Assembly (NCBI RefSeq): GCF_000515275.1
Contig: NZ_KI911560.1
Span: 1,550,001-1,614,000, forward strand
Length of the DNA: 64,000 bases
Direction of reading: 5' to 3'
DNA from: Methylophilus sp. 5
Lineage (GTDB): Bacteria > Pseudomonadota > Gammaproteobacteria > Burkholderiales > Methylophilaceae
Positions within the stretch are counted from its first letter, which is position 1. Every line of letters begins with the position of its first letter. Under the pieces are notes generated by a model. That model had not been told where the DNA came from, did no database searches, and was given only the letters and a program-made list of their open reading frames with translations. Positions 43,608-52,864 of the stretch are shown here, piece by piece. Both the position numbers and the translations under genes were made by a program.

Positions 43608-46600
43608 ATGAAGCGCGGATTGACTCTTACATTATGCAAATGGCTGCTGGCATTGGTTTGCCTGACGTTTGCGACTGTGACGGTGGCGTCTGAGCATATC
43701 AAGCTACAACTCAAATGGCATCACCAGTTTCAGTTTGCCGGATATTATGCGGCCCAGCAACAGGGCTATTACCGCGATGAAGGCCTGGATGTTGAGATAA
43801 TTGAAGGTAGTAAAAACCTGCCGCCTTTGCAACAAGTGTTATCCGGGCAGGCAGATTATTCAATCGGTGATTCCGAGATTCTGGTCTCTCGTATTTCAGG
43901 TAAACCAGTGGTGGCACTCGCTGCCGTTTTTCAGCATTCCCCCTACGTATTGCTCAGCTTGAATGAAAGCGGCATTTATCAGCCAGAAGACTTGATCGGC
44001 AAACGTATCATGATGTCTGGTGATCAGGGGGGCTTGCAGTTTAAAGCCATGTTACTCAAACAGCACCTTGATATCCGCCAGATGACGATTCTGCCGCATA
44101 GCTGGCGCTTGCAGGATTTGATAGAGGGCAAGGTGGATGTGATTTCGGCCTATGCCATGGATGAACCTGTGCAATTGCAGCAAATGGGTTACTCGCCCGC
44201 TATCATCAGCAATCAGGGCTATGGCGTAGATTTTTACGGTGATATTTTATTCACGACTGAACGTGAACTGTCCATGCACCCTGCGCGCGTGGAGGCTTTT
44301 TTGCGCGCCACCAAAAAAGGCTGGGTATACGCTTTTAATCACAAAGAGTCTATGGGCGAACAGATTGCCAGTATGCCTGGGGTTTCCAAGCGCGGCATTA
44401 CCAAACAAACGCTGATGCAAGAGGCCAGTTTAATGGTGCCTTATGTGTTATCAGAAGTTGTGCCGTGGGGGCACATGAATGAAGATCGCTGGGATGCGAT
44501 TGCCGGTACTTTTGCCGATCTCGGGTTGATCCCGGCGCAATACAACCTGAAAGGGTTTGTCTATCAAGGGGATGTGCTGGTCAAGCGGCCATATATGCTG
44601 TGGTTCACGCGTGGCGTCGCCATATTGTTGCTGGTACTGGGCGTCACTTTTCTGTGGAACTTGCAGATCAGGCGGCAAGTGGTGCACCGTACGCAGGCCT
44701 TGCAAAAAGAAATTGACCGACGGACACAGGCTGAATACTTGCTCAAGGTAGCTGGCAGTGTGGCGAAAATCGGTGGTTGGGTGATAGACCTGAAGACCAA
44801 CCTGATTCACTGGTCAGACGAAGTGGCCATGTTGCATGAGATGCCACCAGGCTACTCGCCGACAGTTGAGGAGGGCTTGAGCATGTTTGTGCCTGAATAT
44901 CAGGCACTGATGTGTAGCGCGATTCGACAGTGTGTCGATGAGGGGATGCCCTATGACCTGGAGATGGAAAAGATCACTGCCAATGGTCGCCGTTTCTGGG
45001 TGCGTGCCATGGGGCGGCCAGTGCGTGATAGCGAAGGCAAGATCGTCAAACTGCAAGGCTCATTACAAGACATTACTGCGCACAAACAACTCGCGGCCAT
45101 CAAACAGGGGCAGGATAGAATGCAGGCCATGATGCTGGCTGATGTCGCGTTGCCAGCAATTTTGCATACTGCTGTCTTGTTAATCGAAGAACAGTTTCCA
45201 GAGGCGAGTTGCGCGATGCTGCTACTCGATAAAGATGAACAGCATTTGCGTCGTATCGCTTCAGCCAGGTTACCTGCCGCGTATGCCCAGGCCATTAATG
45301 ATATCGAACCGGGGGTTGGCGGTATTGCTGCGCTGACTGAGGGGCGGGTCATCGCTGAAGACATCAGTACGCATCCTTTGTGGCAGCAATGTCGTGGACT
45401 GGCGATGGCACATGGTTTGCAGTCCTGCTGGACCATGCCGATTTTGTCGCGCAGCCATCGTGTGCTGGGTGTGCTAGCCATGTATCGGCAGCAGCGGCAT
45501 CACCCGCAAGCGGCTGAACAAGATTTTATCGATAGCTACGCCCAAATTCTCGGGCTGGCCATTGAACGCGAGCAATCAGACGAACAACTGCATTTGTTGC
45601 GCAGTGGCATCTCCAGGCTCAATGACATTGTGATGATTACCGAGTCGCCAGTGCATGCGCCCATGCAGCAAAAAATCGTGTTTTTAAACGATGCCTTTAC
45701 CCGTATTACTGGCCGCTCAATCGACGTGCTAGGTGGCATCTCCCCCTTTGAGCTGTTTCAGGAAGCGACACCCGGGCGTGAATTGGAGCGGATGAAAGAA
45801 GCCTTCCAGCACATGCGCCCGGTTAAAACCGAGGTGGTGACGGTGAATGAGGACGGCGTAGGTATTTCACTGGAAATGGATGCGCTACCGTTGCTGGATA
45901 AAGGCGGTGTGGTCACGCAATGGGTCGCGGTGCTCAGGGATATTAGCGAACGCAAACAAGCGGATGCGCAAATTCGCCAACTGGCTTATTACGACACCAT
46001 GACCGGCCTGCCTAACCGCATGCTGTTACAGGAAAAACTGGCTTTGCATGTGCGCAAAGCCATGCGCAAAGAAACCGGTGGCGCGTTGCTGTTTATCGAT
46101 ATCGACAATTTTAAAACCCTCAATGATACGCACGGCCACGATGTCGGCGATGCCTTGCTGGTCGAAGTGGCCAAGCGCATCAAACAGTCAGTGCGACGCT
46201 TTGATACCGTGAGCCGCCTGGGTGGTGACGAATTTGTGGTTGTGCTAGACAGCTTGCACCATGAGGCGGCGCAAGCCGAAAAGCAGGCCAGGCGCGTGTG
46301 CGAAAAGATTTTAGCGGCCTTTAAAAAACCGTTTAACCTCAAGCATTATCAGCACTACACCACGCCTAGTATCGGCGTCGTGCTGTTTGACCCCGAGCAT
46401 ATGAGCCAAACGGACGAGTTGTTGCGCCGAGCGGACATGGCAATGTATAAAGCCAAAGAAGCGGGCAGAAATGGCTATCAGTTTTTTGATACGCAAATGG
46501 AAACCGAGTTGCGTCAACGGGTCGCGCTCGAAACAGATTTGCATGCCGCCATTGAAAAACAAGAGTTTATTTTGCATGTTCAGCCGCAATACAACCAACG

Positions 46601-47321
46601 GCATGAGATCGTGGGTGCCGAAGCACTCGTGCGTTGGCAACATCCTGTTAGAGGGCTCATCATGCCTGGGCAATTTATCAGCCTGGCCGAAAGCACCGGC
46701 CAGATTGTTGCTTTGGGGCAATGGGTGTTGCAAGAGGCTTGCTATTGGTTGCAGCGCTGGGCCAGTCAGCCGTCATTGCGCCATCTGGTGCTCTCGGTGA
46801 ATGTCAGCCCCAAGCAGTATTTGCAACCTAACTTTGTGGCAGATGTGCAGCAAATGCTGGCCGAGTCTGGCATCCACCCCGGTCACCTCAAGCTAGAGCT
46901 GACCGAAAGTATGCTGGTGGACAACGTCGAAGACATCATCGCCAAAATGGCGGCACTCAGACAACTGGGCGTTTGCTTCTCACTGGATGACTTTGGCACC
47001 GGTTATTCTTCATTGTCTTACTTAAAGCGCCTGCCGTTTGACCAGTTAAAAATTGATCAGTCTTTTGTGCGCGATATGCTCAACGGTCACGATCATGAAA
47101 GCATCGTCAACGCCATTATTTCGCTGGCGCAAAGCCTCAAACTGGAGATTCTTGCCGAAGGCGTTGAAACCGAAGCGCAGCTCAATGTCCTCAAAGACCT
47201 GGGCTGCGAAATCTTTCAGGGCTATTATTTCACCAGGCCACTGGCGCTAGACGTGTTTGAAGCCTGGGTTGCGCAGTCGCAGCAGCCCGCCAAAGGCAAA
47301 GCTGTATTGCAGGCCATGTAA
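43608..47321 (+). CDS. c-di-GMP sensor protein: THI5/NMT1-PAS-GAF-PAS-GGDEF-EAL
   Basis: This 1237-residue protein starts with a signal peptide (to ~27) and an NMT1/THI5-like solute-binding domain (~30-260; KLQLKWHHQFQFAGYYAAQQQGYYRDEGLDVEI). A helix at ~329-350 crosses the membrane. PAS (~375-495), GAF (~510-650) and PAS (~665-785) modules follow, then GGDEF (~790-960; RLGGDEF near 870 with RRFD as inhibitory site) and EAL (~975-1230; EALVRWQHP, ELTESMLVD, DDFGTGYSSLSYLKRLP). Both catalytic motifs look intact, so synthesis and breakdown are possible. The binding domain suggests direct sensing of a pyrimidine-like or sulfonate-like ligand in the periplasm. Confidence 0.93.
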   Translation: MKRGLTLTLCKWLLALVCLTFATVTVASEHIKLQLKWHHQFQFAGYYAAQQQGYYRDEGLDVEIIEGSKNLPPLQQVLSGQADYSIGDSEILVSRISGKPVVALAAVFQHSPYVLLSLNESGIYQPEDLIGKRIMMSGDQGGLQFKAMLLKQHLDIRQMTILPHSWRLQDLIEGKVDVISAYAMDEPVQLQQMGYSPAIISNQGYGVDFYGDILFTTERELSMHPARVEAFLRATKKGWVYAFNHKESMGEQIASMPGVSKRGITKQTLMQEASLMVPYVLSEVVPWGHMNEDRWDAIAGTFADLGLIPAQYNLKGFVYQGDVLVKRPYMLWFTRGVAILLLVLGVTFLWNLQIRRQVVHRTQALQKEIDRRTQAEYLLKVAGSVAKIGGWVIDLKTNLIHWSDEVAMLHEMPPGYSPTVEEGLSMFVPEYQALMCSAIRQCVDEGMPYDLEMEKITANGRRFWVRAMGRPVRDSEGKIVKLQGSLQDITAHKQLAAIKQGQDRMQAMMLADVALPAILHTAVLLIEEQFPEASCAMLLLDKDEQHLRRIASARLPAAYAQAINDIEPGVGGIAALTEGRVIAEDISTHPLWQQCRGLAMAHGLQSCWTMPILSRSHRVLGVLAMYRQQRHHPQAAEQDFIDSYAQILGLAIEREQSDEQLHLLRSGISRLNDIVMITESPVHAPMQQKIVFLNDAFTRITGRSIDVLGGISPFELFQEATPGRELERMKEAFQHMRPVKTEVVTVNEDGVGISLEMDALPLLDKGGVVTQWVAVLRDISERKQADAQIRQLAYYDTMTGLPNRMLLQEKLALHVRKAMRKETGGALLFIDIDNFKTLNDTHGHDVGDALLVEVAKRIKQSVRRFDTVSRLGGDEFVVVLDSLHHEAAQAEKQARRVCEKILAAFKKPFNLKHYQHYTTPSIGVVLFDPEHMSQTDELLRRADMAMYKAKEAGRNGYQFFDTQMETELRQRVALETDLHAAIEKQEFILHVQPQYNQRHEIVGAEALVRWQHPVRGLIMPGQFISLAESTGQIVALGQWVLQEACYWLQRWASQPSLRHLVLSVNVSPKQYLQPNFVADVQQMLAESGIHPGHLKLELTESMLVDNVEDIIAKMAALRQLGVCFSLDDFGTGYSSLSYLKRLPFDQLKIDQSFVRDMLNGHDHESIVNAIISLAQSLKLEILAEGVETEAQLNVLKDLGCEIFQGYYFTRPLALDVFEAWVAQSQQPAKGKAVLQAM

Positions 47322-47353
47322 ATGCAGGGCAAATAAGTGTGGTGTGAAACCTC

Positions 47354-47806
47354 TCAGCTCGGTTGGTACAACACAAACACTCCCTGAAAAGTCGAGGTGA
47401 TTCTGGCGTCGCATAAAATCTGCGCATTCACGATCAGCTTGGCACGTCCACGCTGGCGATAGTTTTCCAGAAATAATGGCCAGTCCTCGGCGGATTGCAA
47501 GGTAGAAACACACTCAAAATCGCTATGCACCGGTAGCAGAAATTTGATTTCCTGCTGCTTGATCACCAGGCTACCTGTGAGCCCGGTCTGCTGTATTTTG
47601 TGCTGCAGTAATGACCAGGCAGTCGTGATCGAAATGGCGGCAATGCTGCCACCAAACACAATATCCAGATGGTTTTTATTGCGCGCATACGAGCCACTTA
47701 CTTGCAGTTCGTTATCCCCGATGTGTGTGATATGGATACCCAGATTCCGGGTTTGCGGGATCAGCTCAAACAGTTTCTGTTCAAATGTCGCTTCAAGTAT
47801 GGTCAT
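47354..47806 (-). CDS. YiiD C-terminal-type hotdog thioesterase domain protein
   Basis: The 150-residue protein resembles the YiiD_C family (LIPQTRNLGIHITHIGDNELQVSGSYARNKNHLDIVFGGSIAAISITTAWSLL, then KQQEIKFLLPVHSDFEC), a hotdog-fold putative thioesterase. The HLDIVFGGS stretch with a helix behind it is the typical site. The substrate is unknown. The ATG at 47806 with AAGGA upstream is favoured; a longer frame to 47860 has a weaker start. It is convergent with the EAL protein. Confidence 0.8.
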   Translation of the reverse strand: MTILEATFEQKLFELIPQTRNLGIHITHIGDNELQVSGSYARNKNHLDIVFGGSIAAISITTAWSLLQHKIQQTGLTGSLVIKQQEIKFLLPVHSDFECVSTLQSAEDWPLFLENYRQRGRAKLIVNAQILCDARITSTFQGVFVLYQPS

Positions 47807-47894
47807 TGAGCTTTCCTTATACATGTCTACATAGATTTGCCGATAGTAAATCTGTTTCAAGGGAAGCGCTATGTCTTGACCTGATGCTGAGAGC

Positions 47895-48284
47895 TTATAT
47901 GAGGTCGCTTAAAGACATAGGCAGTAAAAACAACAGGCATAACGCGATCTCTATTAAAACCGCAGTCAGCATCCCCTTGTTTGCCCTGCCTTTTGCAAAC
48001 GCATCAATCCCCAATAAAGCCAGTATCATGCACGTAACTATTAGCCCATAAATGAGGGCATCGCGGGTGGCGGATGGCGCTGCATTTCTCGCCAGAAAAA
48101 ACATCAAGGCGATCCCTGTATAAAGCGCCGCCGCTCTTCTGCCGACCAGTCCCGCCGTCTCTGAAAAGCCGACGCCCCACGCGGCCAGAAGTCTGGTGGG
48201 GGCAAACATCCAGGTGAGGGCGAGTAGCAGAAATAAAGCCGCCGTGCATAGTGCCAGAAAGTGAAAAGATACATGCATGATCAA
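47895..48284 (-). CDS. small membrane protein, unknown
   Basis: The 129-residue protein has four hydrophobic helices (FHFLALCTAALFLLLALTWMF, ALYTGIALMFFLARN, ALIYGLIVTCMILALLGI, GMLTAVLIEIALCLLFLLP). It resembles DUF4345-like or other four-helix proteins often found near SDR enzymes but I cannot name the family. It lies nine bases downstream of the SDR gene and may belong to the TetR-controlled cluster upstream. Confidence 0.7.
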   Translation of the reverse strand: MIMHVSFHFLALCTAALFLLLALTWMFAPTRLLAAWGVGFSETAGLVGRRAAALYTGIALMFFLARNAAPSATRDALIYGLIVTCMILALLGIDAFAKGRANKGMLTAVLIEIALCLLFLLPMSLSDLI

Positions 48285-48293
48285 GGCCTGTCT

Positions 48294-49121
48294 TTAGTCA
48301 GCTATTTTGTCGAGTATGTCTAACTTCATTTCTTGACGAATCCCTTTATCAACCAATGCTGCAGGTGCAAATCTCCGTAAAAAGCTTAATCGGCAGGCTA
48401 ATTTCCCCGCTGTGTATCGCATTTTAGGCTGCTTGGCATTCGCTGCTTTCAATACCACTTTAGCAACGACTTTAGGATCATCCCCGCCTTCTACTGCCGA
48501 TTTTAAGATCTTCGCCAGTGCTTTCCTGGCAACATCATAGGCTTCAATCTTGGCGTCTAGTTCTGGGGCATTCGCTTCAAAATTGGTTTTAGTATAAGCA
48601 GGTTCAATCACTGATACGCGGATTCCCCTGGTGCGCAGTTCATGGTCTAGCGATTCTGAGTAGCCTTCAATCGCGTGTTTGCTCGCCGCATAAGTCGCCA
48701 TGTAGGGTGCCGGGATTAAACCAAGAATGGAGCCTATATTGATGATGCGCCCTTGTCCTTGTTGCCGCATGTAAGGGACAACGGCGCGTATCACACGCAC
48801 AACGCCAAAAAAATTGGTTTCAAAAATACTTTTTGCCTGCTCAACCGAACTCTCTTCAGCACCGCCCGCTGCGACGCCAAACCCGGCGTTATTCACCACC
48901 AGATCAATGCGGCCTTCAGTCTGTATCACTTCCTTCAAGGCCGCGTCTATAGAGGCCTCACTATTCACATCTAAAGCAATCATTTTGTAAGCGCGCAGGT
49001 GAGACGGCGCCCCTTTGCGACTGGTCCCGTATACTTTATAACCCGCGTCAGCCAGCATCTCTGCCGTCGCTGCGCCGATTCCCGATGAAGCCCCCGTCAC
49101 AATCGCCACTTTACTGTGCAT
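48294..49121 (-). CDS. SDR family oxidoreductase
   Basis: The classical short-chain dehydrogenase (275 residues) has the NAD(P) motif TGASSGIGAA, NNAGFG, a Ser in GSILGLIP and the catalytic YAASK with IEGYSESLDHELRTRGIRVSVIEPAY. Pattern and length fit oxidoreductases with a longer C-terminal tail (SDR of ketone or sterol type). Substrate unknown. AAGGAGA precedes ATG. It lies 44 bases after the MDR gene, in the same direction, probably one operon controlled by the TetR regulator. Confidence 0.92.
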   Translation of the reverse strand: MHSKVAIVTGASSGIGAATAEMLADAGYKVYGTSRKGAPSHLRAYKMIALDVNSEASIDAALKEVIQTEGRIDLVVNNAGFGVAAGGAEESSVEQAKSIFETNFFGVVRVIRAVVPYMRQQGQGRIINIGSILGLIPAPYMATYAASKHAIEGYSESLDHELRTRGIRVSVIEPAYTKTNFEANAPELDAKIEAYDVARKALAKILKSAVEGGDDPKVVAKVVLKAANAKQPKMRYTAGKLACRLSFLRRFAPAALVDKGIRQEMKLDILDKIAD

Positions 49122-49165
49122 GCTATCTCTCCTTGGTTGATACTAAAAAATGGTCAAAGCTAGCT

Positions 49166-50167
49166 TTAAATCAAACTAACAACTACTTTTCCCTTGGCTC
49201 GGCCAGTCTCCAAATAAGCGAGAGCCTCTATGGTTTTGTCGAACGAAAAGACCTGGTCCACCACGGGCTGAATATGCCCAGCGTCAAGCAATTTACCGAT
49301 TTCAGACAGTTGCTGGCCATCTGGATGCACGAACATAAAGCTGTATTCAATGTCGCGCTTTTTGGCGAGCCTGATGATTTTGTGGCTGATTAAGCCAAAG
49401 ATCAGTTTCATTAACATCCCCATGCCTCTTTTGCGGGCAAAAGCCGCGTCTGGCGGGCCAATTAACGAGATCACCTGGCTGTCGGGTTTGAGAATTTGCA
49501 GTGACTTTTCAATGCTATCGCCTTTTACTGTCCCTAACACCACATCGTAACCATGTAGTAATTTTTCGAAGGCCTGCGTTTTGTAATCAATAACTTCATC
49601 TGCACCCAGATGTCGCACGAGTGCCACATTGCTTGTGCTCGTCGTCGTTGCCACTTTGGCACCCAGGTATTTGGCTAGCTGGATCGCGAATGTGCCGATC
49701 CCACCGGAACCAGCCGGTATGAATGCCTGCTGTCCGGGCTGAATATGCGCGCGTTCTTTAAGTGCTTGCCAGGCAGTGAGTCCCACCATGGGGATCGAAG
49801 CAGCCTGGATGAAATTTAGCGTTTCTGGTTTGATGGCCGCAGCGCTTTCAGGAACAGCAGCATATTCAGCGAGGGATCCCGTGCCTAAATCAAATATGCT
49901 GGCATATACCGCATCCCCCGTTTTAAAGCGGGTCACACGGCTCCCGACCTCCACCACAACCCCAGCCAGGTCGCTGCCCATCACCGCAGGGGGCTTGAAT
50001 TTAAGTATCGGCTTGAATGCCCCCTTGGGAATCATATAGTCAATTGGATTTAAGCCTGCCGCATGCACCTGAACCAATATTTCATCAGGGTGTATGGCGG
50101 GCTTTGCAATGTCAGTAAATGCCAGTTGATCGGATTTGCCGTAGCGTTTCAGGATAAGTGCTCTCAT
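49166..50167 (-). CDS. zinc-independent MDR family NADP-dependent quinone oxidoreductase-like
   Basis: The 333-residue protein matches the medium-chain dehydrogenase superfamily, quinone oxidoreductase branch: MRALILKRYGKSDQLAF, VHAAGLNPIDYMIPKG, GSDLAGVVVEVGSRVTRFKTGDAVYA, the nucleotide-binding QQAFIPAGSGGIGTFAIQLAKYLGAKVATTTS and GRAKGKVVVSL. It lacks the structural-zinc Cys set. The TetR operator lies 36-53 bases upstream of the ATG, so it is the probable main target of that regulator. Substrate unknown; detoxification of reactive carbonyls or quinones is likely. Confidence 0.92.
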   Translation of the reverse strand: MRALILKRYGKSDQLAFTDIAKPAIHPDEILVQVHAAGLNPIDYMIPKGAFKPILKFKPPAVMGSDLAGVVVEVGSRVTRFKTGDAVYASIFDLGTGSLAEYAAVPESAAAIKPETLNFIQAASIPMVGLTAWQALKERAHIQPGQQAFIPAGSGGIGTFAIQLAKYLGAKVATTTSTSNVALVRHLGADEVIDYKTQAFEKLLHGYDVVLGTVKGDSIEKSLQILKPDSQVISLIGPPDAAFARKRGMGMLMKLIFGLISHKIIRLAKKRDIEYSFMFVHPDGQQLSEIGKLLDAGHIQPVVDQVFSFDKTIEALAYLETGRAKGKVVVSLI

Positions 50168-50202
50168 CGTGTTGTCCTTTTATGATGGTTCGTTTTTATT
50201 TT

Positions 50203-50220
50203 ATATGATGACCATCATAT
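50203..50220. promoter_or_regulatory. TetR-type operator 1 (upstream of MDR gene)
   Basis: ATATGATG-AC-CATCATAT is a perfect inverted repeat of eight bases per arm. An additional half site TATGATGG stands at 50181-50188. The same palindrome recurs upstream of the tetR gene, which makes it the likely operator. Confidence 0.8.
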
Positions 50221-50251
50221 TTTTGGCCAAAAAAAACCTGCTGTCACTATT

Positions 50252-50857
50252 TCAACTATGTTGCGGTGCATAGTGTTGAAGTGCCGCTTGTCGAAAGGCC
50301 TCAGCTAGTTCAGCATCATCCACCGCACGCGCCAGCATAAGCGTACCAACCATCGTGGATACCATCAGAAGTGCTTCAGCATAGGCATCAGATTGACTGG
50401 CATGAGGTAATTGACCTTCGATTAAATTAATCATTTCCTTGATTCGTTGAGTAGAAGCAGCCCTGACTTCAGGTGCTTGCCTATGCATTTCAGAACCCAG
50501 TGCGGCGAAAGAACATCCCATGTCTATATTTGCAATGTGTTCATTGGATAAATACGCATTCATCAATGCCCACAAGCGTTGCTCTCGTGGCGTTTTGGCG
50601 AAAACTTGTTCGACAATGGCGATCGTTTCTGCACCAGCCAGGCTTGCAGCTTCAGCCAGCATTTCATCCCTAGAGGCAAAATGCGCATAAAACCCGCCAT
50701 GTGTCAGACCAGCCTCTTTCATAATATCGGCGACACCGGTGCCGCTGTAGCCACTTCTACGTATTGCCTTGGCAGCCGTTTCTAAAATGCGCGCATGGCT
50801 CATTTCTTTGCGCGTGGCCTTATTTTTTTTCACAGACTGATTGCTCATGTTTTGCAT
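50252..50857 (-). CDS. TetR/AcrR family repressor
   Basis: The 201-residue protein has an N-terminal helix-turn-helix (HARILETAAKAIRRSGYSGTGVADIMKEAGLTHGGFYAHFASRDEMLAEA) and a helical ligand-binding C-terminal domain of the TetR_C type, including CSFAALGSEMHRQAPEVRAA. It lies upstream of the MDR and SDR genes in the same direction, separated by 84 bases. Palindromes ATATGATG..CATCATAT occur before both tetR and the MDR gene, so it probably represses itself and the oxidoreductases. An ATG nine bases inside (50848) is an alternative start. Confidence 0.92.
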   Translation of the reverse strand: MQNMSNQSVKKNKATRKEMSHARILETAAKAIRRSGYSGTGVADIMKEAGLTHGGFYAHFASRDEMLAEAASLAGAETIAIVEQVFAKTPREQRLWALMNAYLSNEHIANIDMGCSFAALGSEMHRQAPEVRAASTQRIKEMINLIEGQLPHASQSDAYAEALLMVSTMVGTLMLARAVDDAELAEAFRQAALQHYAPQHS

Positions 50858-50860
50858 TAT

Positions 50861-50878
50861 ATATGATGGTCGTCATAT
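50861..50878. promoter_or_regulatory. TetR-type operator 2 (upstream of tetR)
   Basis: ATATGATG-GT-CGTCATAT matches operator 1 with one arm mismatch, and its flanks AT/AT extend the symmetry. It ends four bases before the tetR start, where a bound repressor would block transcription or initiation. Confidence 0.8.
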
Positions 50879-50964
50879 ATTAAAGGCGAATGATGGTTCA
50901 AATGCTATTGAGGGGGGAGAAGGGGGCCGTGGCCAGGATAAGGTTATCCGGAGGTGCAATAAGA

Positions 50965-50994
50965 AAGGCCTCTAAAATAGTGATTAGAGGCCTT
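50965..50994 (-). terminator. terminator after sodB
   Basis: AAGGCCTCTAA and TTAGAGGCCTT form an 11-pair stem with an eight-base loop, followed on the minus strand by TCTTATTG. It lies 34 bases after the sodB stop. Confidence 0.8.
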
Positions 50995-51027
50995 AAAGCA
51001 TGACAGGTTTGCTGCTACTGAGCAGTA

Positions 51028-51612
51028 TTAAGCCGCAAAATTCTTCGCTGCAAATTCCCAGTTCACCAGATGGTTCAGGAACGTTTCGACAAACTTAGGA
51101 CGCGCATTGCGGTGGTCGATGTAGTAAGCGTGTTCCCATACATCAATCGTCAACACTGCGGTGTCGCCAGTGGTGAGTGGGGTGCCAGCGGCGCCCATGT
51201 TGACGATATCCACAGCGCCGTCAGCTTTTTTCACCAGCCAGGTCCAGCCGGAACCAAAGTTACCCACGGCTGAAGCTTGAAAAGCTTTTTTAAACTCTTC
51301 ATAAGAACCCCATTTGGCATTGATAGCTGCTGCCAATGCTCCGGTTGGTTCGCCGCCACCGTTTGGAGACAGGCAGTTCCAGAAAAAAGTGTGGTTCCAA
51401 ACCTGGGCTGAGTTGTTGTAGATGCCAGCAGAAGACTTTTTAATGATGTCTTCTAACGCAGCATTTTCAAACTCGGTGCCTTTGATCAGGTTGTTGAGGT
51501 TGGTCACATATGCCTGATGGTGCTTGCTGTAGTGATAGTCAAATGTTTCTTCTGACATGTGTGGTGCCAATGCATTTTTTGCAAATGGCAACGCTGGTAA
51601 GGTGTGTTCCAT
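51028..51612 (-). CDS. sodB: superoxide dismutase [Fe]
   Basis: The 194-residue enzyme matches the iron SOD type: [36 protein letters not shown] with two metal-binding His, a [16 protein letters not shown] motif, [13 protein letters not shown] and [32 protein letters not shown] with the Asp and His ligands. It converts superoxide to peroxide and oxygen in the cytosol. Length and the [10 protein letters not shown] region fit Fe rather than Mn enzymes. GGAGGT stands before ATG; it is a single-gene unit. Confidence 0.97.
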   Translation of the reverse strand: MEHTLPALPFAKNALAPHMSEETFDYHYSKHHQAYVTNLNNLIKGTEFENAALEDIIKKSSAGIYNNSAQVWNHTFFWNCLSPNGGGEPTGALAAAINAKWGSYEEFKKAFQASAVGNFGSGWTWLVKKADGAVDIVNMGAAGTPLTTGDTAVLTIDVWEHAYYIDHRNARPKFVETFLNHLVNWEFAAKNFAA

Positions 51613-51781
51613 GGAGGTTCCTTTTTTTAGGTTTGTTAAATATAAGCCTGCTTTTGTAAGCTAAGACGAGATGACATTAGAGTCACGAGACTGGCAAAGG
51701 TTTACCAATTTAGCAGGGCCATTTTGCCATATTTTGGCATCTTGCAAAACCTTGTGCGCGTTAACTTGTTTGATAGATTCT

Positions 51782-52663
51782 TTATTTTTTGCGTGCACGC
51801 GGGTGTGCGGCGTCGTAAATTTTGCTCAAATGTTGAAAGTCGAGGTGGGTGTACACTTGTGTGGTGCTGATGTTGGCATGCCCCAGCATTTCTTGCACGG
51901 CACGTAAATCGCCGCTACTTTGTAACACATGGCTGGCAAAGCTGTGGCGCAGCATGTGCGGGTGCACATGGTTATGCAGACCTTGTTTGGTGACCCAGTG
52001 GTTGATGCGCGTTTGCACGGTGCGGCCATGGATGCGACGTGCTTGCTGGCTGACAAACACGGCCATTTCTGTCGGACGCTTGAGGAGCCAGAGTGTGCGA
52101 ATGGCTAACCAGTCTTTGAGCGCGGCAACAGCTTTGCTGCCCAGAGGCACCATGCGGGTTTTGTTGCCTTTGCCTATGACGGTAATCAGGCCTTCTTGCA
52201 AGTCCAGGCGATCCAGATTGAGGCCAACCAATTCGCTCAGACGCAAGCCTGAGGAATAAAACAGTTCTAATATGGCACGGTCACGCACCGTTATCGGCTC
52301 GTCGCCTTCAATCTCTACCAGTTTGATCGTTTGCTCTATCGACAATGCGTGCGGTAATGTTTTTGGTGCTTTAGGTGCGCGCAAGCCGATCACCGGGTTG
52401 GCCGGGAAGCTTTTGTGTAACACTAGATAGCGATAAAACCCGCGCCAGCTCGACAATATGCGCGCGATGCTACGGCCATGCAGGCCCTGGCTATTTAAAC
52501 TGGCGATTTGGCGACGAATGTCTTGTGGGGTGAGTGTTTGCAGGTCGGCTGCATGTTGCTGCAGCAAGCGCTCAATATCGCGCTGATAGTTGTTGCGCGT
52601 GTGCTCGCTCAAGCCGCGCTCAAAATGCAGAAAGTCGAGGTAGTCATCCAGCAGTTCATGCAT
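51782..52663 (-). CDS. xerC: tyrosine recombinase XerC
   Basis: The recombinase (293 residues) resolves chromosome dimers at dif with XerD. N-terminal SAM-like domain: LLDDYLDFLHFERGLSEHTRNNYQRDIERLL. Catalytic set: Arg in FYSSGLRLSELVGL, HMLRHSFASHVLQS (His-x-x-Arg), MLGHANISTTQVYTH (His and Tyr nucleophile). The ATG giving MHELLDDY is chosen; the longer frame upstream shows no homology. It lies ~200 bases downstream of DUF484, the usual neighbour in dapF-DUF484-xerC. A short hairpin (AGGAG..ATGTAC/GTACAT..CTCCT, 52726-52763) lies in that gap. Confidence 0.95.
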   Translation of the reverse strand: MHELLDDYLDFLHFERGLSEHTRNNYQRDIERLLQQHAADLQTLTPQDIRRQIASLNSQGLHGRSIARILSSWRGFYRYLVLHKSFPANPVIGLRAPKAPKTLPHALSIEQTIKLVEIEGDEPITVRDRAILELFYSSGLRLSELVGLNLDRLDLQEGLITVIGKGNKTRMVPLGSKAVAALKDWLAIRTLWLLKRPTEMAVFVSQQARRIHGRTVQTRINHWVTKQGLHNHVHPHMLRHSFASHVLQSSGDLRAVQEMLGHANISTTQVYTHLDFQHLSKIYDAAHPRARKK

Positions 52664-52864
52664 GGTGAAATACCCGATGCTCCAAACATGCGCGAGCGGC
52701 AGGAAGTGCAAGGCGCACGGAACACAGGAGCCGGAATGTACATTTAAGTACATGAGGACTCCTAGTACCGCGCAACGCAGCAATTTGGCCGCGCAGCCAT
52801 GTTTGATCTACGCTGACAGTTGCCGCAAGAATATCCCTCTTGGCGGAAACCTCAGCGGGGGCTT

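Noticed and set aside
51782..52663. Phage or integron integrase
   Set aside because: Length, motifs and the dapF-DUF484-xerC neighbourhood identify the housekeeping XerC recombinase; no attachment-site duplication or cargo genes are seen.
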